From the NCBI GenBank assembly GCA_029251375.1, contig JAQXDL010000044.1:1-64000 (forward strand): a stretch of 64,000 bases of DNA, in the 5' to 3' direction. The first letter of the stretch is position 1. Each line of letters begins with the position of its first letter. Shown here piece by piece: positions 26,170-36,393 of the stretch. Source of the stretch: Pseudomonadales bacterium. Lineage in GTDB: Bacteria > Pseudomonadota > Gammaproteobacteria > Pseudomonadales > Azotimanducaceae. A program made the translations under genes and the position numbers. The notes beneath the pieces are model-generated. The model had not been told where the DNA came from. It was given only the letters and a program-made list of their open reading frames with translations, and searched no databases.

Positions 26170-27168
26170 ATGGATTTTGTGAGAACGGCTGATAAGCGAT
26201 TCGAAAATTTAAAGGATTACCCGTTTGTGCCTAACTATGCCGATATCGATGATGGCCAGGGCGGCTCTCTACGCATGCACTATCTTGATGAGGGTACTGG
26301 AGAAGTCATCCTGTGCATGCACGGTCAGCCCGCTTGGTCGTACCTTTATCGCAAAATGATTCCACTGTTAACTGCTGCTGGCTATCGTGTCATCGCGCCG
26401 GATTTGATTGGCTTTGGTAAGTCAGACAAACCCACCAATCGAGCAAACTATACCTATGCTAACCATGTGCTTTGGGTAAAGAACTTGATTGAAAAACTCG
26501 ATTTGAACAACCTCACCATTATTGGGCAGGACTGGGGCGGCTTGATTGGTTTACGCGTCGTTGCTGAAAACGTTGATCGCTTTGCGCGTGTTGTGACGGC
26601 CAATACAGGTCTGCCAGACGGTCTGGGTATACCGCCCGAAATGGCACCTAAACTGCACGAGCTGATGGCATCGACACCGGCATTGCCGCCCTTGGAGATG
26701 GGCATGAAAGTTGCCGGCCCAATGGAGGATCGGCCTCAATTTATGTATTGGGTACGTCATTGTGACGCTTATGAAGACTTTAACCCCGGTGGTCTCATTG
26801 AAATGTTTCTTAATAATTGTTCAGCCGACGAAGCGGTTGGTTATAGCGCACCGTTTTCTTCGGAAGAATACATGCAGGGTGCTAGACAGTTTCCAACGCT
26901 TGTGCCGATCATTCCTGATAACCCAGCAATACCGGCTAACCGCGAAGCATGGTCGATACTGGAGAAGTTTAAAAAACCTTTCTTGACGGCATTCAGTGAT
27001 TCAGACCCTGTTACCAAAGGTGGCGAGGCCCGTTTCAAGGATAGTGTGCCAGGCGCCGCTAATCAAAAGCACACAATCATCAAAGGCGCAGGACATTTTC
27101 TTCAAGACGATGCTAGCGATGAGCTCTCGGCAATTGTGATAGCGTTTATCAAAGAAAACCCTCTGTAA
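26170..27168 (+). CDS. Haloalkane dehalogenase, subfamily I
   Basis: 332 residues, alpha/beta-hydrolase fold. The oxyanion motif is MHGQPAWSYLYRK. The nucleophile is Asp121 in GQDWGG, with the adjacent Trp expected to bind halide. The acid is Asp279 in FSDSDP and the base is His309 in GAGHFLQDD, giving the order Asp-Asp-His of subfamily I. Such enzymes hydrolyse carbon-halogen bonds to alcohol and halide. The lid region (residues 155-230) would set the substrate. No signal peptide. It lies between the sulfatase and a small membrane protein on the same strand, likely co-regulated through the 24383 palindrome. A related epoxide hydrolase is less likely because the usual lid tyrosines cannot be placed. 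Confidence 0.88.
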   Translation: MDFVRTADKRFENLKDYPFVPNYADIDDGQGGSLRMHYLDEGTGEVILCMHGQPAWSYLYRKMIPLLTAAGYRVIAPDLIGFGKSDKPTNRANYTYANHVLWVKNLIEKLDLNNLTIIGQDWGGLIGLRVVAENVDRFARVVTANTGLPDGLGIPPEMAPKLHELMASTPALPPLEMGMKVAGPMEDRPQFMYWVRHCDAYEDFNPGGLIEMFLNNCSADEAVGYSAPFSSEEYMQGARQFPTLVPIIPDNPAIPANREAWSILEKFKKPFLTAFSDSDPVTKGGEARFKDSVPGAANQKHTIIKGAGHFLQDDASDELSAIVIAFIKENPL

Positions 27169-27238
27169 GGTTGTCGGGCAAAAGCAGTAGCATGGCCGCG
27201 GATTCATTTTAGTACAAGTACGTCAGGAGTATGAGTTA

Positions 27239-27865
27239 ATGAAGCGAAGTGTGTTCTGGTTCATCGGTGGGTTTGTTTATGTGGCATTTTTTAGCTGGTA
27301 TACAAACTTTGATGGACCATTGACAGAGGAGGAGATTGCGGATGTCTTGGCGCGTTCAAAGGCATTAGGCCGCTCGCCGGAAACGCTTAAAAACCTCGAA
27401 CATTTTATGCGTACCGATACCGGTAATGACTTCATTATGATTAATGCCCTCGACATGAACGATAACCCACCAGAGTTGCCTGCAACGGGCCCCGGCGCGG
27501 ATGCGAGCGCATTGATAGATCACTACATGGAACATATGTACACCGCACAGTTAAAGCGCGCTAGCCATCCTGTTTTCTATGGGCGCGCCGTTGCAGATGC
27601 GATGGACATTTCAGGTGTGGAAGGCGCAGAGCATTGGGAACAGGGTGCGTTGTTTAGATACCGCAGTCGGCGTGACATTTTAGCCATCGCGACGGATCCT
27701 GCCTTTAATAAGCGTCATGATTATAAGATGGCGGCGCTCACAAAAACGATCGCTTATCCGGTAGAGCCAGTGATTAACTCGGGTGACTTTCGAGTCTTGT
27801 TCGGGTTGCTTTTGTTTTCACTTTTAGCGCTGGTCGATATGTTTGCCTATCGTGGGCGTGACTAA
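27239..27865 (+). CDS. Hypothetical membrane-anchored protein
   Basis: 208 residues with a hydrophobic helix at each end: SVFWFIGGFVYVAFFSWY at residues 4-21 and VLFGLLLFSLLALVDMFAY near the C-terminus. The middle is soluble and includes RYRSRRDILAIATDPAFNKRHDYKMAAL, which resembles the late strand-helix unit of dimeric ferredoxin-like (DUF1330/EthD) proteins. No function is known to me. AGGAGTATGAGTTA precedes the ATG. It is third in the sulfatase/dehalogenase operon. Confidence 0.7.
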   Translation: MKRSVFWFIGGFVYVAFFSWYTNFDGPLTEEEIADVLARSKALGRSPETLKNLEHFMRTDTGNDFIMINALDMNDNPPELPATGPGADASALIDHYMEHMYTAQLKRASHPVFYGRAVADAMDISGVEGAEHWEQGALFRYRSRRDILAIATDPAFNKRHDYKMAALTKTIAYPVEPVINSGDFRVLFGLLLFSLLALVDMFAYRGRD

Positions 27866-27900
27866 TCATCAATTCCTGTTCAGCAGATGTGATCTAATGT

Positions 27901-28404
27901 TTATAGCGCCGCGATACATTCCATTTCGATACTGCCGCCAAGTGCTAAACCCCGAGCTGCAAGCGCACTGCGTGCCGGATAGGGTGGTTTGAAATATTCA
28001 ATATAGACCTCATTGACGGCGGGCCAATCCGCAATGTCTCTGAGAAATAGCGTGCATTTTACAACCTGCGACATGGTTGCATCATTGCGGGCAAGTGCCG
28101 CTTTGATGTTTTCTAGAATTTGCCGTGTTTCAGGTACAACGCCGCCTGAGACGAGATCGAATGAGCCTGTTTTATTACCGAGTTGACCCGACAAAAATAG
28201 TAAATTATCAACCCTGACGGCTTCAGTGAAGGGTAGGTTCATGGATTCAAAGCCTGGATTTTGGCGATGCTCTACGATCGAGTTTTGAGCAAAACACGGC
28301 GTTGCGAAGGTAAGTAACAGGATAAGCAAATACCGAGGCGTTTTAGTTGTTTGTGATTTTTCGAAAACGATGAGGTCTAGGCTCTGCATAGGGTGATTTC
28401 TCAT
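27901..28404 (-). CDS. Exported RidA-family protein
   Basis: About 130 residues of RidA/YjgF fold after an N-terminal extension with a hydrophobic stretch (YLLILLLTFATPCFA) that reads as a signal peptide. The core has NLPFTEAVRVDNLLFLSGQLG, VPETRQILENIKAALA and a late PPYPARSALAARGLALGGSIEMECIA, with the family Arg in PARSA. RidA enzymes deaminate reactive enamine/imine intermediates in the cytosol; exported relatives have no known role. The start may be ATG 28404 or ATG 28389; neither has a clear ribosome site. It is convergent with the dehalogenase operon at 35 bp. Confidence 0.82.
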   Translation of the reverse strand: MRNHPMQSLDLIVFEKSQTTKTPRYLLILLLTFATPCFAQNSIVEHRQNPGFESMNLPFTEAVRVDNLLFLSGQLGNKTGSFDLVSGGVVPETRQILENIKAALARNDATMSQVVKCTLFLRDIADWPAVNEVYIEYFKPPYPARSALAARGLALGGSIEMECIAAL

Positions 28405-28555
28405 ATCTGCTGTTGAAGATATGATAGGGTTCGCGCATTATTTGCACAAGAACGTATCTAAATCGATCTATACGTATCTGCAGTAATGCGGGTAGGTGTA
28501 AAGGTCTCAAAGTGTTTGTGAAAGCGTGACGTAAAATTTACTAAAGGGTAAATCA

Positions 28556-28843
28556 ATGAAATTGAAATTTTTATTAGTGACTGGCTGTTTGGCCTTATTA
28601 ATCGGCTGCGCAGGTACACCCTCGGCTGAAAATGCAGCGCTTTCGGATGAAAACGTGGCGGCACATAACAAAACCGCTGATGAGAAAGACAAGGTTGTCT
28701 GTGAGTACGTTAAAGAAACCGGTAGCTATCGTCGTGTAAAACAATGTCGAACGATCGCTCAGAAAGAGAAACAATCTGAAGAAGCACGACGCGCTATTGC
28801 TGACGAAAGTTATCAAACGGGTTCAGGCGGCGACGGACAATAG
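28556..28843 (+). CDS. Small putative lipoprotein
   Basis: 95 residues. The N-terminal signal MKLKFLLVTGCLALLIGC ends in an LIGC lipobox, so Cys18 would be lipidated. The rest is short, hydrophilic and rich in Glu, Lys and Ala, with two Cys (VVCEYVKETGSYRRVKQC) that could form a disulfide. That VCEYVKETGSYRRVKQC type of segment recurs in small gammaproteobacterial lipoproteins without known function. It is a single gene with its own spacer on both sides. Confidence 0.75.
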   Translation: MKLKFLLVTGCLALLIGCAGTPSAENAALSDENVAAHNKTADEKDKVVCEYVKETGSYRRVKQCRTIAQKEKQSEEARRAIADESYQTGSGGDGQ

Positions 28844-29017
28844 TCGAGCGATGGTCTGTGGATAGGAAAGCGATATCCGAGCAATCCGATTATAGAATTA
28901 CGGGTGCTTTCTGGTATTGATAAAATCGATTAATACGATGCAAACAATTCGTTATATTAATTAAATCAACAGGTCTATATTTCGCTTCAGACATTAACGA
29001 TACATCTGGAGAGAAAT

Positions 29018-29563
29018 ATGGACACATCAGTACCTCAAGTTACCTTCAAGACACGCGTCAGAGACGAAAGCGTCGAAGGCGAGAACCCTTTTCGCTGGCA
29101 GGATGTCACGTCGCAAGACGTTTTCGCCGGTAAGAAAATTGTTTTGTTTGCCCTGCCAGGGGCTTTTACACCAACCTGTAGCAGTACACATCTACCGGGC
29201 TATGAAAACCATTATGAAGACTTCGTCGCCCAAGGCGTTGATGACGTCTACTGTCTGAGCGTCAACGATGCTTTCTCGATGTTTCAGTGGGCAAAGCAGT
29301 TGGATATTCATAAAGTCAAAATGTTGCCCGATGGTAACGCTGATTTTACTCGCCTTATGGGCATGTTGGTGAAGAAGCAGAACTTGGGCTTTGGCGATCG
29401 AACATGGCGTTACTCAATGTTGGTTGTCGATGGTGAAATCCAACAGGTATTTGCAGAGCCGGGTAAAATGGACAACTGTCCAGAAGATCCTTTTACCTGC
29501 AGTGACGCAGAAACCATGCTGAACTTCGTACGCGACTCTAACTTAGAATCAGGCGCAGCGTAG
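29018..29563 (+). CDS. Peroxiredoxin (Prx5/glutaredoxin-type)
   Basis: 181 residues of the thiol peroxidase Prx5 subfamily. The peroxidatic Cys54 lies in LPGAFTPTCSSTHLPGY. A VYCLSVNDAFSMFQWAKQL segment and the DGNADFTRLMGM strand follow as in the family. It reduces hydrogen peroxide and alkyl hydroperoxides in the cytoplasm. Other members carry a fused glutaredoxin domain; this one does not. GGAGAG precedes the ATG. It is a monocistronic gene ending at a clear hairpin. Confidence 0.93.
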   Translation: MDTSVPQVTFKTRVRDESVEGENPFRWQDVTSQDVFAGKKIVLFALPGAFTPTCSSTHLPGYENHYEDFVAQGVDDVYCLSVNDAFSMFQWAKQLDIHKVKMLPDGNADFTRLMGMLVKKQNLGFGDRTWRYSMLVVDGEIQQVFAEPGKMDNCPEDPFTCSDAETMLNFVRDSNLESGAA

Positions 29564-29569
29564 TATATA

Positions 29570-29610
29570 ACCCCTAGTCGACGAGCGCTTTGCGCAAGTG
29601 TACTAGGGGT
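29570..29610 (+). terminator. Terminator of the peroxiredoxin gene
   Basis: Arms ACCCCTAGT (29570-29578) and ACTAGGGGT (29602-29610) are exact complements, with an inner GCGC-TTT-GCGC hairpin. GTTTT follows. It lies between the peroxiredoxin gene and the convergent acyl-CoA synthetase gene. Confidence 0.75.
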
Positions 29611-29662
29611 GTTTTAAAACAGTAAGTGTACTAGGAAGCGTACAATCCGTAATTAGGAGAGC

Positions 29663-31357
29663 TTAAGCGGTGTTGAGTTCTTCAAGTCCCAACTCAGCAA
29701 TACTCACCTCCCGCATTTTGTACTTCTGAATTTTGCCCGTGACGGTCATTGGGAAGTCGTCTGTGAATTTAATGTAACGCGGCACTTTGTAATGGGCGAT
29801 CTTGCCTTTACAGAACGCCTTGATATCGGCTTCGTTGACTTCTGTATTTGATTTCAGACTGATCCAGGCGATGATTTCTTCTCCAAATTTTGGATCAGGT
29901 ACGCCAGTAACCTGCACATCTTCAATGCCGTCATGACTCATTAAATATTCTTCTATTTCTCGCGGATAAACATTCTCGCCACCGCGCACGATCATATCTT
30001 TGATGCGACCAACAATATTTACATAGCCATCTGCATCCATGATGGCTATATCGCCGGTGTGCATCCAACCTGAACCATCTATCGCTGCTGCAGTTGCTAC
30101 ATCGTTTTGCCAATAGCCGATCATGACCGAGTAACCGCGCGTGCACAGCTCGCCCATCTCATTAACTGGACAGGTTTTACCAGTATCCGCATTGATAATC
30201 TTCACCTCAACGTGGGGGTGCACACTACCAACGGTGCTCACGCGTTTATCCAGCGGCGCGTCAACACGCGTTTGAAAGCTAACAGGACTGGTTTCTGTCA
30301 TACCATAGGCGATTTCTACTTCGGTCATGTGCATCAATTCATTGACCTGCTTCATTGTATCTACAGGGCAGGGCGCACCCGCCATGACGCCGGTGCGTAA
30401 ACTTGAGAGATCGAAATCCGCAAAATTATCTAGCGCTAACTCGGCAATAAACATAGTTGGCACACCATAAAGCGCTGTCGCTTTTTCCTGTTGTACTGCC
30501 TTCAGAACCGCTTCCGGCTCGAATCCTTCGCTAGGATAAACCAGACATGCACCGTGGGTTAGACAGCCAAGGTTCGCCATGACCATGCCAAAGCAGTGAT
30601 AGAGTGGCACGGGCACAACAAGTTTATCGATCTCTGTGAAGTTCATCGTGCCGGCAGTGAAGTAGCCGTTGTTGAGTATGTTGTGATGGGAAAGGGTCGC
30701 ACCTTTTGGAAAGCCGGTTGTACCGCTGGTGTATTGAATGTTAATAGCTTCGTCCATATCGAGTTGTTGCTGTCGCATCTTAAATTCGTCGTCAGACGTT
30801 GACGGTGCCCGGGCAAGCATTGCTTGCCAATCATAGATGCCGGTGACATTGCTTGAGGTCATCGATATTACAGAGTTCAAGTTTTCGAATTCGCTGTGTG
30901 CTAAATGGCCTGGCTGACAGCCGCTCAATTGCGGGCAGAGTTCTTCGACCATGCTTTCGTAATCCGACGTTTTGAATTGATTTTGGATGACAAGGGCTCG
31001 ACAACCAGACTGCTTCAGAACATAGGCGAGCTCGTGGGATCGATAGGCTGGATTGATGGTGACCAAAACACTGCCAATTTTTGCGCTTGCATACTGGGTA
31101 ATCAGCCATTGCAGATTGTTAGGTGACCAAATGCCGATTCTGTCGCCTTTTTGCAGCCCTAATGCCATTAGCGCTTTGGCAGCCATATTGACCTGTTCAG
31201 ATAATTCGCGGTAAGTCAGTCTCATGTTTTGGTGGATACTGATGATAGCTTCTCGATCACCGTGAAGGGCGACGGTTTGATCGAATGCTTCACCAATGGT
31301 CATTCCCAATAGCGGCTTGTCAGAAGTTCCACTGGCATAACTAACTGTGACGGACAT
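29663..31357 (-). CDS. AMP-binding fatty-acyl-CoA synthetase
   Basis: 564 residues of the ANL superfamily. The P-loop [12 protein letters not shown] lies near residue 213, the adenylate motif YGMTETSP near 350, GWMHTGDIA near 435, and the C-terminal hinge [20 protein letters not shown] with the catalytic lysine in [10 protein letters not shown]. It converts a carboxylic acid to its acyl-CoA with ATP. It resembles the medium/long-chain acyl-CoA ligase group of marine Gammaproteobacteria; chain length is not shown. A single gene, divergent from purT. Confidence 0.93.
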   Translation of the reverse strand: MSVTVSYASGTSDKPLLGMTIGEAFDQTVALHGDREAIISIHQNMRLTYRELSEQVNMAAKALMALGLQKGDRIGIWSPNNLQWLITQYASAKIGSVLVTINPAYRSHELAYVLKQSGCRALVIQNQFKTSDYESMVEELCPQLSGCQPGHLAHSEFENLNSVISMTSSNVTGIYDWQAMLARAPSTSDDEFKMRQQQLDMDEAINIQYTSGTTGFPKGATLSHHNILNNGYFTAGTMNFTEIDKLVVPVPLYHCFGMVMANLGCLTHGACLVYPSEGFEPEAVLKAVQQEKATALYGVPTMFIAELALDNFADFDLSSLRTGVMAGAPCPVDTMKQVNELMHMTEVEIAYGMTETSPVSFQTRVDAPLDKRVSTVGSVHPHVEVKIINADTGKTCPVNEMGELCTRGYSVMIGYWQNDVATAAAIDGSGWMHTGDIAIMDADGYVNIVGRIKDMIVRGGENVYPREIEEYLMSHDGIEDVQVTGVPDPKFGEEIIAWISLKSNTEVNEADIKAFCKGKIAHYKVPRYIKFTDDFPMTVTGKIQKYKMREVSIAELGLEELNTA

Positions 31358-31475
31358 AATGTTGGCTCCAATATTGACCTAACGTCGGACTGGCTAACTT
31401 GCCAGATAATAAGCACTATTTTTCCACAATAGAGCGATGATACTCTAGCAATCTTTGTAGCTTTAGGCAGTAAAA

Positions 31476-32660
31476 ATGGTATCGATAGGAACCCCATTAT
31501 CGGAAGTAGGTACGCGGGCGTTATTGTGCGGTAGCGGTGAGTTAGGTAAAGAAGTGGCCATCGAGTTACAACGATTGGGTATTGAAGTCATTGCAGTGGA
31601 TCGTTACGCAAACGCCCCTGCTATGCAGGTTGCGCATCGTTCTTATGTTATCTCTATGCTGGATGGTGTCGCTTTAAGAGAAATTGTCGAAAAGGAAAAT
31701 CCTGATTTTATTATTCCTGAGATTGAAGCGATCAGTACCGACACCTTAGTAGCCTTAGAGAAAGAGGGTTACAACGTCGTACCGACCGCCAAGGCGACGA
31801 GACTGACGATGAATCGCGAAGGTATTCGGCGCCTAGCAGCCAATGAACTTAAACTTCAAACATCGCCCTTTGAATTTGCAGAGACCGAGGCGGAATTCCG
31901 TGCAGCGGTCGAAAAGGTTGGAATTCCCTGTGTCGTTAAACCGATTATGTCTTCCTCTGGTAAAGGCCAGAGTACTATTCATACAGCGGACGATACGAGC
32001 AACGCTTGGACCTATGCGCAGTCCGGCGGACGAACCGGGGCCGGCGGTGTCATCATTGAAGGTTTTGTCGACTTTGACTATGAAATCACCCTGTTAACCG
32101 TTCGGCATCGAGACGGTACATCTTTTTGTGAGCCTATAGGCCATCGTCAGGAGGAGGGAGACTACCGTGAATCATGGCAGCCTCAGCCAATGTCGGATAA
32201 TGCATTAACGAAAGCACGGCAGATGGCGCAATCGGTAACGGATGCGCTAGGTGGTTATGGTTTGTTTGGTGTTGAGTTTTTTGTAAGAGGTGATGACGTT
32301 ATTTTCAGTGAGGTGTCGCCGAGACCTCATGACACCGGCATGGTGACAATGATTTCACAGGATTTATCTGAGTTTGCACTGCATGTCAGAGCAATCTTAG
32401 GTTTACCGATACCCGCTATTAAACAATTTGGCGCCTCTGCATCGAGTGTCATATTGGTCGAAGGTGAATCCTCCTATGTGACATACAAGGATATTGAAAA
32501 GGCGCTAGTTGAGCCTGACACGCAGGTTAGAATATTTGGTAAACCCGAAGTGTCTGGGCGGCGAAGAATGGGCGTTGCACTGGCGTTAGGCGATACGATC
32601 GATGAGGCAAAGCTAAAAGCCATCGGCGCCTCGGAATCAATCGAATCGGTTTGTGGCTAG
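31476..32660 (+). CDS. purT: Formate-dependent phosphoribosylglycinamide formyltransferase
   Basis: 394 residues, close to the usual length of about 392. An ATP-grasp enzyme of purine synthesis: GAR plus formate plus ATP gives formyl-GAR, without a folate. The sequence shows the N-terminal [26 protein letters not shown], the central [18 protein letters not shown]-binding segment, [26 protein letters not shown] and the PurT-specific [16 protein letters not shown]. The stop codon overlaps that of the convergent ppc gene by four bases (CTAG, 32657-32660). Confidence 0.97.
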   Translation: MVSIGTPLSEVGTRALLCGSGELGKEVAIELQRLGIEVIAVDRYANAPAMQVAHRSYVISMLDGVALREIVEKENPDFIIPEIEAISTDTLVALEKEGYNVVPTAKATRLTMNREGIRRLAANELKLQTSPFEFAETEAEFRAAVEKVGIPCVVKPIMSSSGKGQSTIHTADDTSNAWTYAQSGGRTGAGGVIIEGFVDFDYEITLLTVRHRDGTSFCEPIGHRQEEGDYRESWQPQPMSDNALTKARQMAQSVTDALGGYGLFGVEFFVRGDDVIFSEVSPRPHDTGMVTMISQDLSEFALHVRAILGLPIPAIKQFGASASSVILVEGESSYVTYKDIEKALVEPDTQVRIFGKPEVSGRRRMGVALALGDTIDEAKLKAIGASESIESVCG

Positions 32661-35302
32661 CCAGTATTTCTCATGCTGGCGGCGATTCCCGCAATGGTCA
32701 CCAGTAATGCCTTATCAATTTTCTCATGATCAACCTTGCTGTCTCCGGCATGTTCGAGGCTTTCGAGGCTGCGGACTCGAGACATGAGTTCAATCTGTAG
32801 GAAGTGCAAAGGATCCGTATACGGATTGCGTAGATCCAGCGATCGCTTGATTGCGGGTGAGCTTTGTAACAGAATTTCTTGACCTTTGAGTTGGTTGATG
32901 AGATCGACCAAGTGCAACATTCTCTCTCGAAAGGCATCACCCATTGGGAAAAGATCATCTTCGATAAGTTCCTCGTCATAATGGCGAGAAATATCTGCGT
33001 CAGCTTTACTTAACACCATTTCAAGCATGTCCAATTGGGTTTGGAAGAAAGGCCATTCTTCAATCATCTCTTTAATGATGTGTAAATTTTTGCCGACGGA
33101 ATGCTTTTCTAACGCTTTATCTGTGCCAAGCCAGGCGGGTAGCATTAGTCTCTTCTGGGTCCAAGCAAATACCCATGGAATTGCCCTTAAATCTTCGATG
33201 CCTCGCTCGTTGCCGGATGCGCGGCGTGAGGGGCGGCTGCCGAGGGCAAGCAATGACAGTTCTCGTTCCGGCGTGCCCTGATCGAAGTAACGGATAAAGT
33301 TGGGATCGTCCTGTACCATTTCCCGATAACTGTCCCTCGCGGTCGCAGACATGGAATCCATTAATGTGCGCCAATTATCTCGGGGTTTGGGTGGAGGGAT
33401 GAGCGATGCTTCAAGGGTCGCACTGAGAACAAGATCGAGACTTGCCAGCGCGAGTGCCGGGGAACCGTACTTAAACCGTATGACCTCGCCCTGTTCGGTT
33501 ACGCGCATGCTCCTTCTTACTGAGCCCGGCGGCTGTGACAGGATCGCTTCGCGAGCGGGTGCACCGCCTCGTCCGACAGTGCCGCCACGACCATGAAATA
33601 AGGTGAGTTCGACATTGTATTTTTCGCCTACAGCAACCAAATCTTCCTGGGCGCGATACTGACCCCAAGCTGCCGCCATTTGACCTGCGTCTTTGGCTGA
33701 ATCTGAGTAGCCGATCATGACCTGTTGTCGACCGTCGATATAGTTTGTGTACCACGGAATTCTGAGTAGCCGCTCTAACGTCCAAGCTGCATTTTCAAGA
33801 TCGTCTAAGGTTTCAAACAACGGCACGACCGGAATGGACCAGTCGACGCCGCATTTCCGAAGTAGTAGCACAACAGCTAATACGTCAGACGGGTTCTTTG
33901 CCATTGAAATGATATAACTTGATACACCTTCAGCTTTACACGCTGAAATCAGGTTAAAGGTATTGAGAGTTTCTTGAATCTCAGGAGTCGTTTCCCAATT
34001 GACGGGTACCAGCGGTCGTTTGTTCTCAAGTTCCTCAAGAAGGAAATCCTGTCGAGCTTTTTCAGGCCACTTGGTATAGCTGCCAAGTTCCAAATATTCC
34101 GTCAGCGCATTCAATAAGTCGACATGCTTCTCTGCATTTTGACGAATGTCTAGGTCAACCAACGTCACGCCAAAGGTAGAAACGCGGATTAAAGTTTCTT
34201 TTAAAAGTCCTTCAGCGATAATTTCCATGCCGCATTCATTTAATGATTGGTAGCAGGCGTGCAGTGGGTCGAATAACTGATTTTTGCTCAGAATGACTTT
34301 TTCGTCAGGCGCGATATCTGTAATGGACCATTGTCGTGTCGCAAGTAGGCTATCCCTCAGATCACGCAGTACAACCCGGTAGGGCTCATGTGTTTCGCCA
34401 TGGCTAAGTCTTGTAATCTCGTCATTACAGAGAGTCATGGATAAATGTGAGAGTAACTCATCGATATCCCTGAGATACAAATCAGCCGCCATCCAGCGTG
34501 CAAGATTGATAACTTCCTCTGTCACTTCAGCTGTGACGTTTGGATTTCCATCTCTGTCTCCGCCCATCCAAGAAGAAACGCGGATAGGTGTCGATTCTAA
34601 CGGCAGGCGTGTGCCGGTGGCGTTAAATAACAGCTGGTCGACACCCTTCCAAATTTTAGGCACAGCGGACCAAAAGGAATGTTCAATGACAGCGTAGCCC
34701 CACTTAGCTTCATCTTGAGGTGTCGGCCGTTCGGTTCTAATCTCGTCGGTGTACCAAACTTCTGCGATTAGCCTCTCTAGTTCAACCCGTTCAGTGGCTT
34801 TGAGTTGATCTGATTCATTGACGACATCCAGGCGTGACGCGATGCGGTTGTATTTTTGAATGAGTGTTCGTCGTGTAATCTCTGTTGGGTGAGCGGTTAG
34901 GACGAGTTCACAGCGAATTTGTTTCGTGGTCTCGATGATTCTTTCGGGATCAAGACCTGTATCGATAACTTTATTGAAGACCTGGTCTAGATAGGAGTCC
35001 GCCGGAAAGTATTCCATTTGATCATCGGTTGTTTCGGCCTGCTCGGCGATATTTGCAAGGTTCAGGAATTGGTTAAATGCACGGGCAACGGAGATTAGAT
35101 TTTCATCGTCAAGTGACTTGAGAACTTCTTGCAGTTTGTCGTGATCAATTTCTTCGTCTTGCCGCCTAATTTTGGCGAGGCGTCGAATCTCTTCGATTTT
35201 ATCGAGAAATGCTTGGCCGTATTGCGCTGTCATGGTCTCACCGAGTAACTGGCCAAGTACTCTAACTCGATGGCGGGATTTGGCTGAAATCAGTTCGTTC
35301 AC
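32657..35302 (-). CDS. ppc: Phosphoenolpyruvate carboxylase
   Basis: 881 residues, normal for the bacterial enzyme. It carboxylates PEP with bicarbonate to oxaloacetate, refilling the TCA cycle. Catalytic motifs are present: [55 protein letters not shown], and the C-terminal MRNTG. Its bicarbonate substrate could be supplied by the SulP/carbonic anhydrase pair at the start of the window (inference). It shares its stop codon region with purT, leaving no spacer for a separate terminator. Confidence 0.97.
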   Translation of the reverse strand: MNELISAKSRHRVRVLGQLLGETMTAQYGQAFLDKIEEIRRLAKIRRQDEEIDHDKLQEVLKSLDDENLISVARAFNQFLNLANIAEQAETTDDQMEYFPADSYLDQVFNKVIDTGLDPERIIETTKQIRCELVLTAHPTEITRRTLIQKYNRIASRLDVVNESDQLKATERVELERLIAEVWYTDEIRTERPTPQDEAKWGYAVIEHSFWSAVPKIWKGVDQLLFNATGTRLPLESTPIRVSSWMGGDRDGNPNVTAEVTEEVINLARWMAADLYLRDIDELLSHLSMTLCNDEITRLSHGETHEPYRVVLRDLRDSLLATRQWSITDIAPDEKVILSKNQLFDPLHACYQSLNECGMEIIAEGLLKETLIRVSTFGVTLVDLDIRQNAEKHVDLLNALTEYLELGSYTKWPEKARQDFLLEELENKRPLVPVNWETTPEIQETLNTFNLISACKAEGVSSYIISMAKNPSDVLAVVLLLRKCGVDWSIPVVPLFETLDDLENAAWTLERLLRIPWYTNYIDGRQQVMIGYSDSAKDAGQMAAAWGQYRAQEDLVAVGEKYNVELTLFHGRGGTVGRGGAPAREAILSQPPGSVRRSMRVTEQGEVIRFKYGSPALALASLDLVLSATLEASLIPPPKPRDNWRTLMDSMSATARDSYREMVQDDPNFIRYFDQGTPERELSLLALGSRPSRRASGNERGIEDLRAIPWVFAWTQKRLMLPAWLGTDKALEKHSVGKNLHIIKEMIEEWPFFQTQLDMLEMVLSKADADISRHYDEELIEDDLFPMGDAFRERMLHLVDLINQLKGQEILLQSSPAIKRSLDLRNPYTDPLHFLQIELMSRVRSLESLEHAGDSKVDHEKIDKALLVTIAGIAASMRNTG

Positions 35303-35327
35303 GGCGAGGTGATTCCTTGTTTGGCTT

Positions 35328-35365
35328 CGGTTACATTAACCGCATTATAGCGTTGTTTTAACAAC
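35328..35365. promoter_or_regulatory. Two small palindromes in the ppc/SDR spacer
   Basis: CGGTTA-CAT-TAACCG at 35328-35342 and GTTGTT-TT-AACAAC at 35352-35365, both perfect, lie in the 82-bp divergent spacer. They could be operators for ppc, the SDR or both; the binding protein is unknown. Confidence 0.3.
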
Positions 35366-35384
35366 TAAACGAAGTGAGGATTGA

Positions 35385-36137
35385 ATGGATAAAATTTATG
35401 ATATGTCAGGCAAGTCAGTATTAATTACTGGCGGCAGTCGAGGCCTAGGTCGGGCGATGGCGCTTGGATTCGCTGCACAGGGTGCTGACGTTGCAATTGT
35501 TAGCCGTAAGATAGAGAGCTGTATCGAAACCGCCGAAGAAATCGAGGCGCTCGGGGTTAAAGCGTTCCCCTATGCTGCCCATATGGCTGATTGGACGCAG
35601 GTCGGAGAAATGGCGGATGCGGTATATAAGGAGTTCGGTAAAGTCGACGTGCTGATAAATAATGCCGGTATGTCGCCACTGTACGACTCACTGTCTGAGA
35701 TGTCGGAAGAGTTGTTCGATAAAATTATGGGGGTGAACTTCAAGGGTCCGTTTCGCTTGAGTGCGCTGGTGGCTGCGCGAATGGCTGAAGCAGCGGGTGG
35801 CTCGATAATCAATATCAGTAGCACCGCCTCCGTCAATGCGAGTCCGAATTCAGAACCCTATGGTGCTGCTAAAGCGGGTCTTAATGCAATTACACGCTCA
35901 TTTGCCTATGCCTATGGTCCGAAAGTCAGAGTGAACTGCATTATGGCGGGTCCATTTCTGACCGATATATCAAAAGCCTGGGACCTTGAAGTGTTTAACG
36001 AAAATGCAAAGAAAACGATTCCTTTGCAACGCGGTGGTGAGCCAGGGGAAATTGTTGGTGCGGCGCTGTATCTCGCCAGTGACATGGCCAGTTATACAAC
36101 CGGATCTACGATTGCCGTAGATGGTGGTGCTCATTAG
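35385..36137 (+). CDS. SDR-family oxidoreductase
   Basis: 250 residues, classical short-chain dehydrogenase. TGGSRGLG at residues 14-21 binds the cofactor; INNAGMSP, NISSTASVN and YGAAKAGLNAI carry the Asn, Ser, Tyr and Lys. The C-terminal YTTGSTIAVDGGAH is typical of the FabG/3-oxoacyl-reductase-like group. The substrate is not determined. GAAGTGAGG precedes the ATG. It stands alone, divergent from ppc and followed by a hairpin. Confidence 0.92.
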   Translation: MDKIYDMSGKSVLITGGSRGLGRAMALGFAAQGADVAIVSRKIESCIETAEEIEALGVKAFPYAAHMADWTQVGEMADAVYKEFGKVDVLINNAGMSPLYDSLSEMSEELFDKIMGVNFKGPFRLSALVAARMAEAAGGSIINISSTASVNASPNSEPYGAAKAGLNAITRSFAYAYGPKVRVNCIMAGPFLTDISKAWDLEVFNENAKKTIPLQRGGEPGEIVGAALYLASDMASYTTGSTIAVDGGAH

Positions 36138-36142
36138 GGGAC

Positions 36143-36164
36143 CATTAGGTGCTCATTAGGTGCT
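36143..36164. repeat. Tandem 11-bp duplication
   Basis: CATTAGGTGCT at 36143-36153 and 36154-36164, just after the SDR stop codon. A partial third copy overlaps the stop codon. Confidence 0.8.
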
Positions 36165-36202
36165 CAATAGAGGGATGGTTTCGACCGGACGCTGAACTGA
36201 CG

Positions 36203-36262
36203 ATAAAACCCTGATTCGGAAAGCTCCCTAGGCGTTATCAGGAGGCTTCATCAGGGTTTTAT
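36203..36262. terminator. Long stem-loop after the SDR gene
   Basis: Outer arms ATAAAACCCTGAT (36203-36215) and its exact complement (36250-36262) enclose an inner, imperfect stem (AAGCTCCCT with AGGAGGCTT). A-rich on the left and T-rich on the right, so it can terminate transcripts from both convergent genes. Confidence 0.7.
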
Positions 36263-36393
36263 TAAATTCTCAATCAAGTACTGAGCAGCGCCAAAACCGT
36301 CAACGCTATTTCGGAGCTGGATTGTAAGAGCGGCGATTTCTAACGTATTTTCGACGGCTCAATGTAACCGTTTCGCTTATGTAAAACCTGCGA

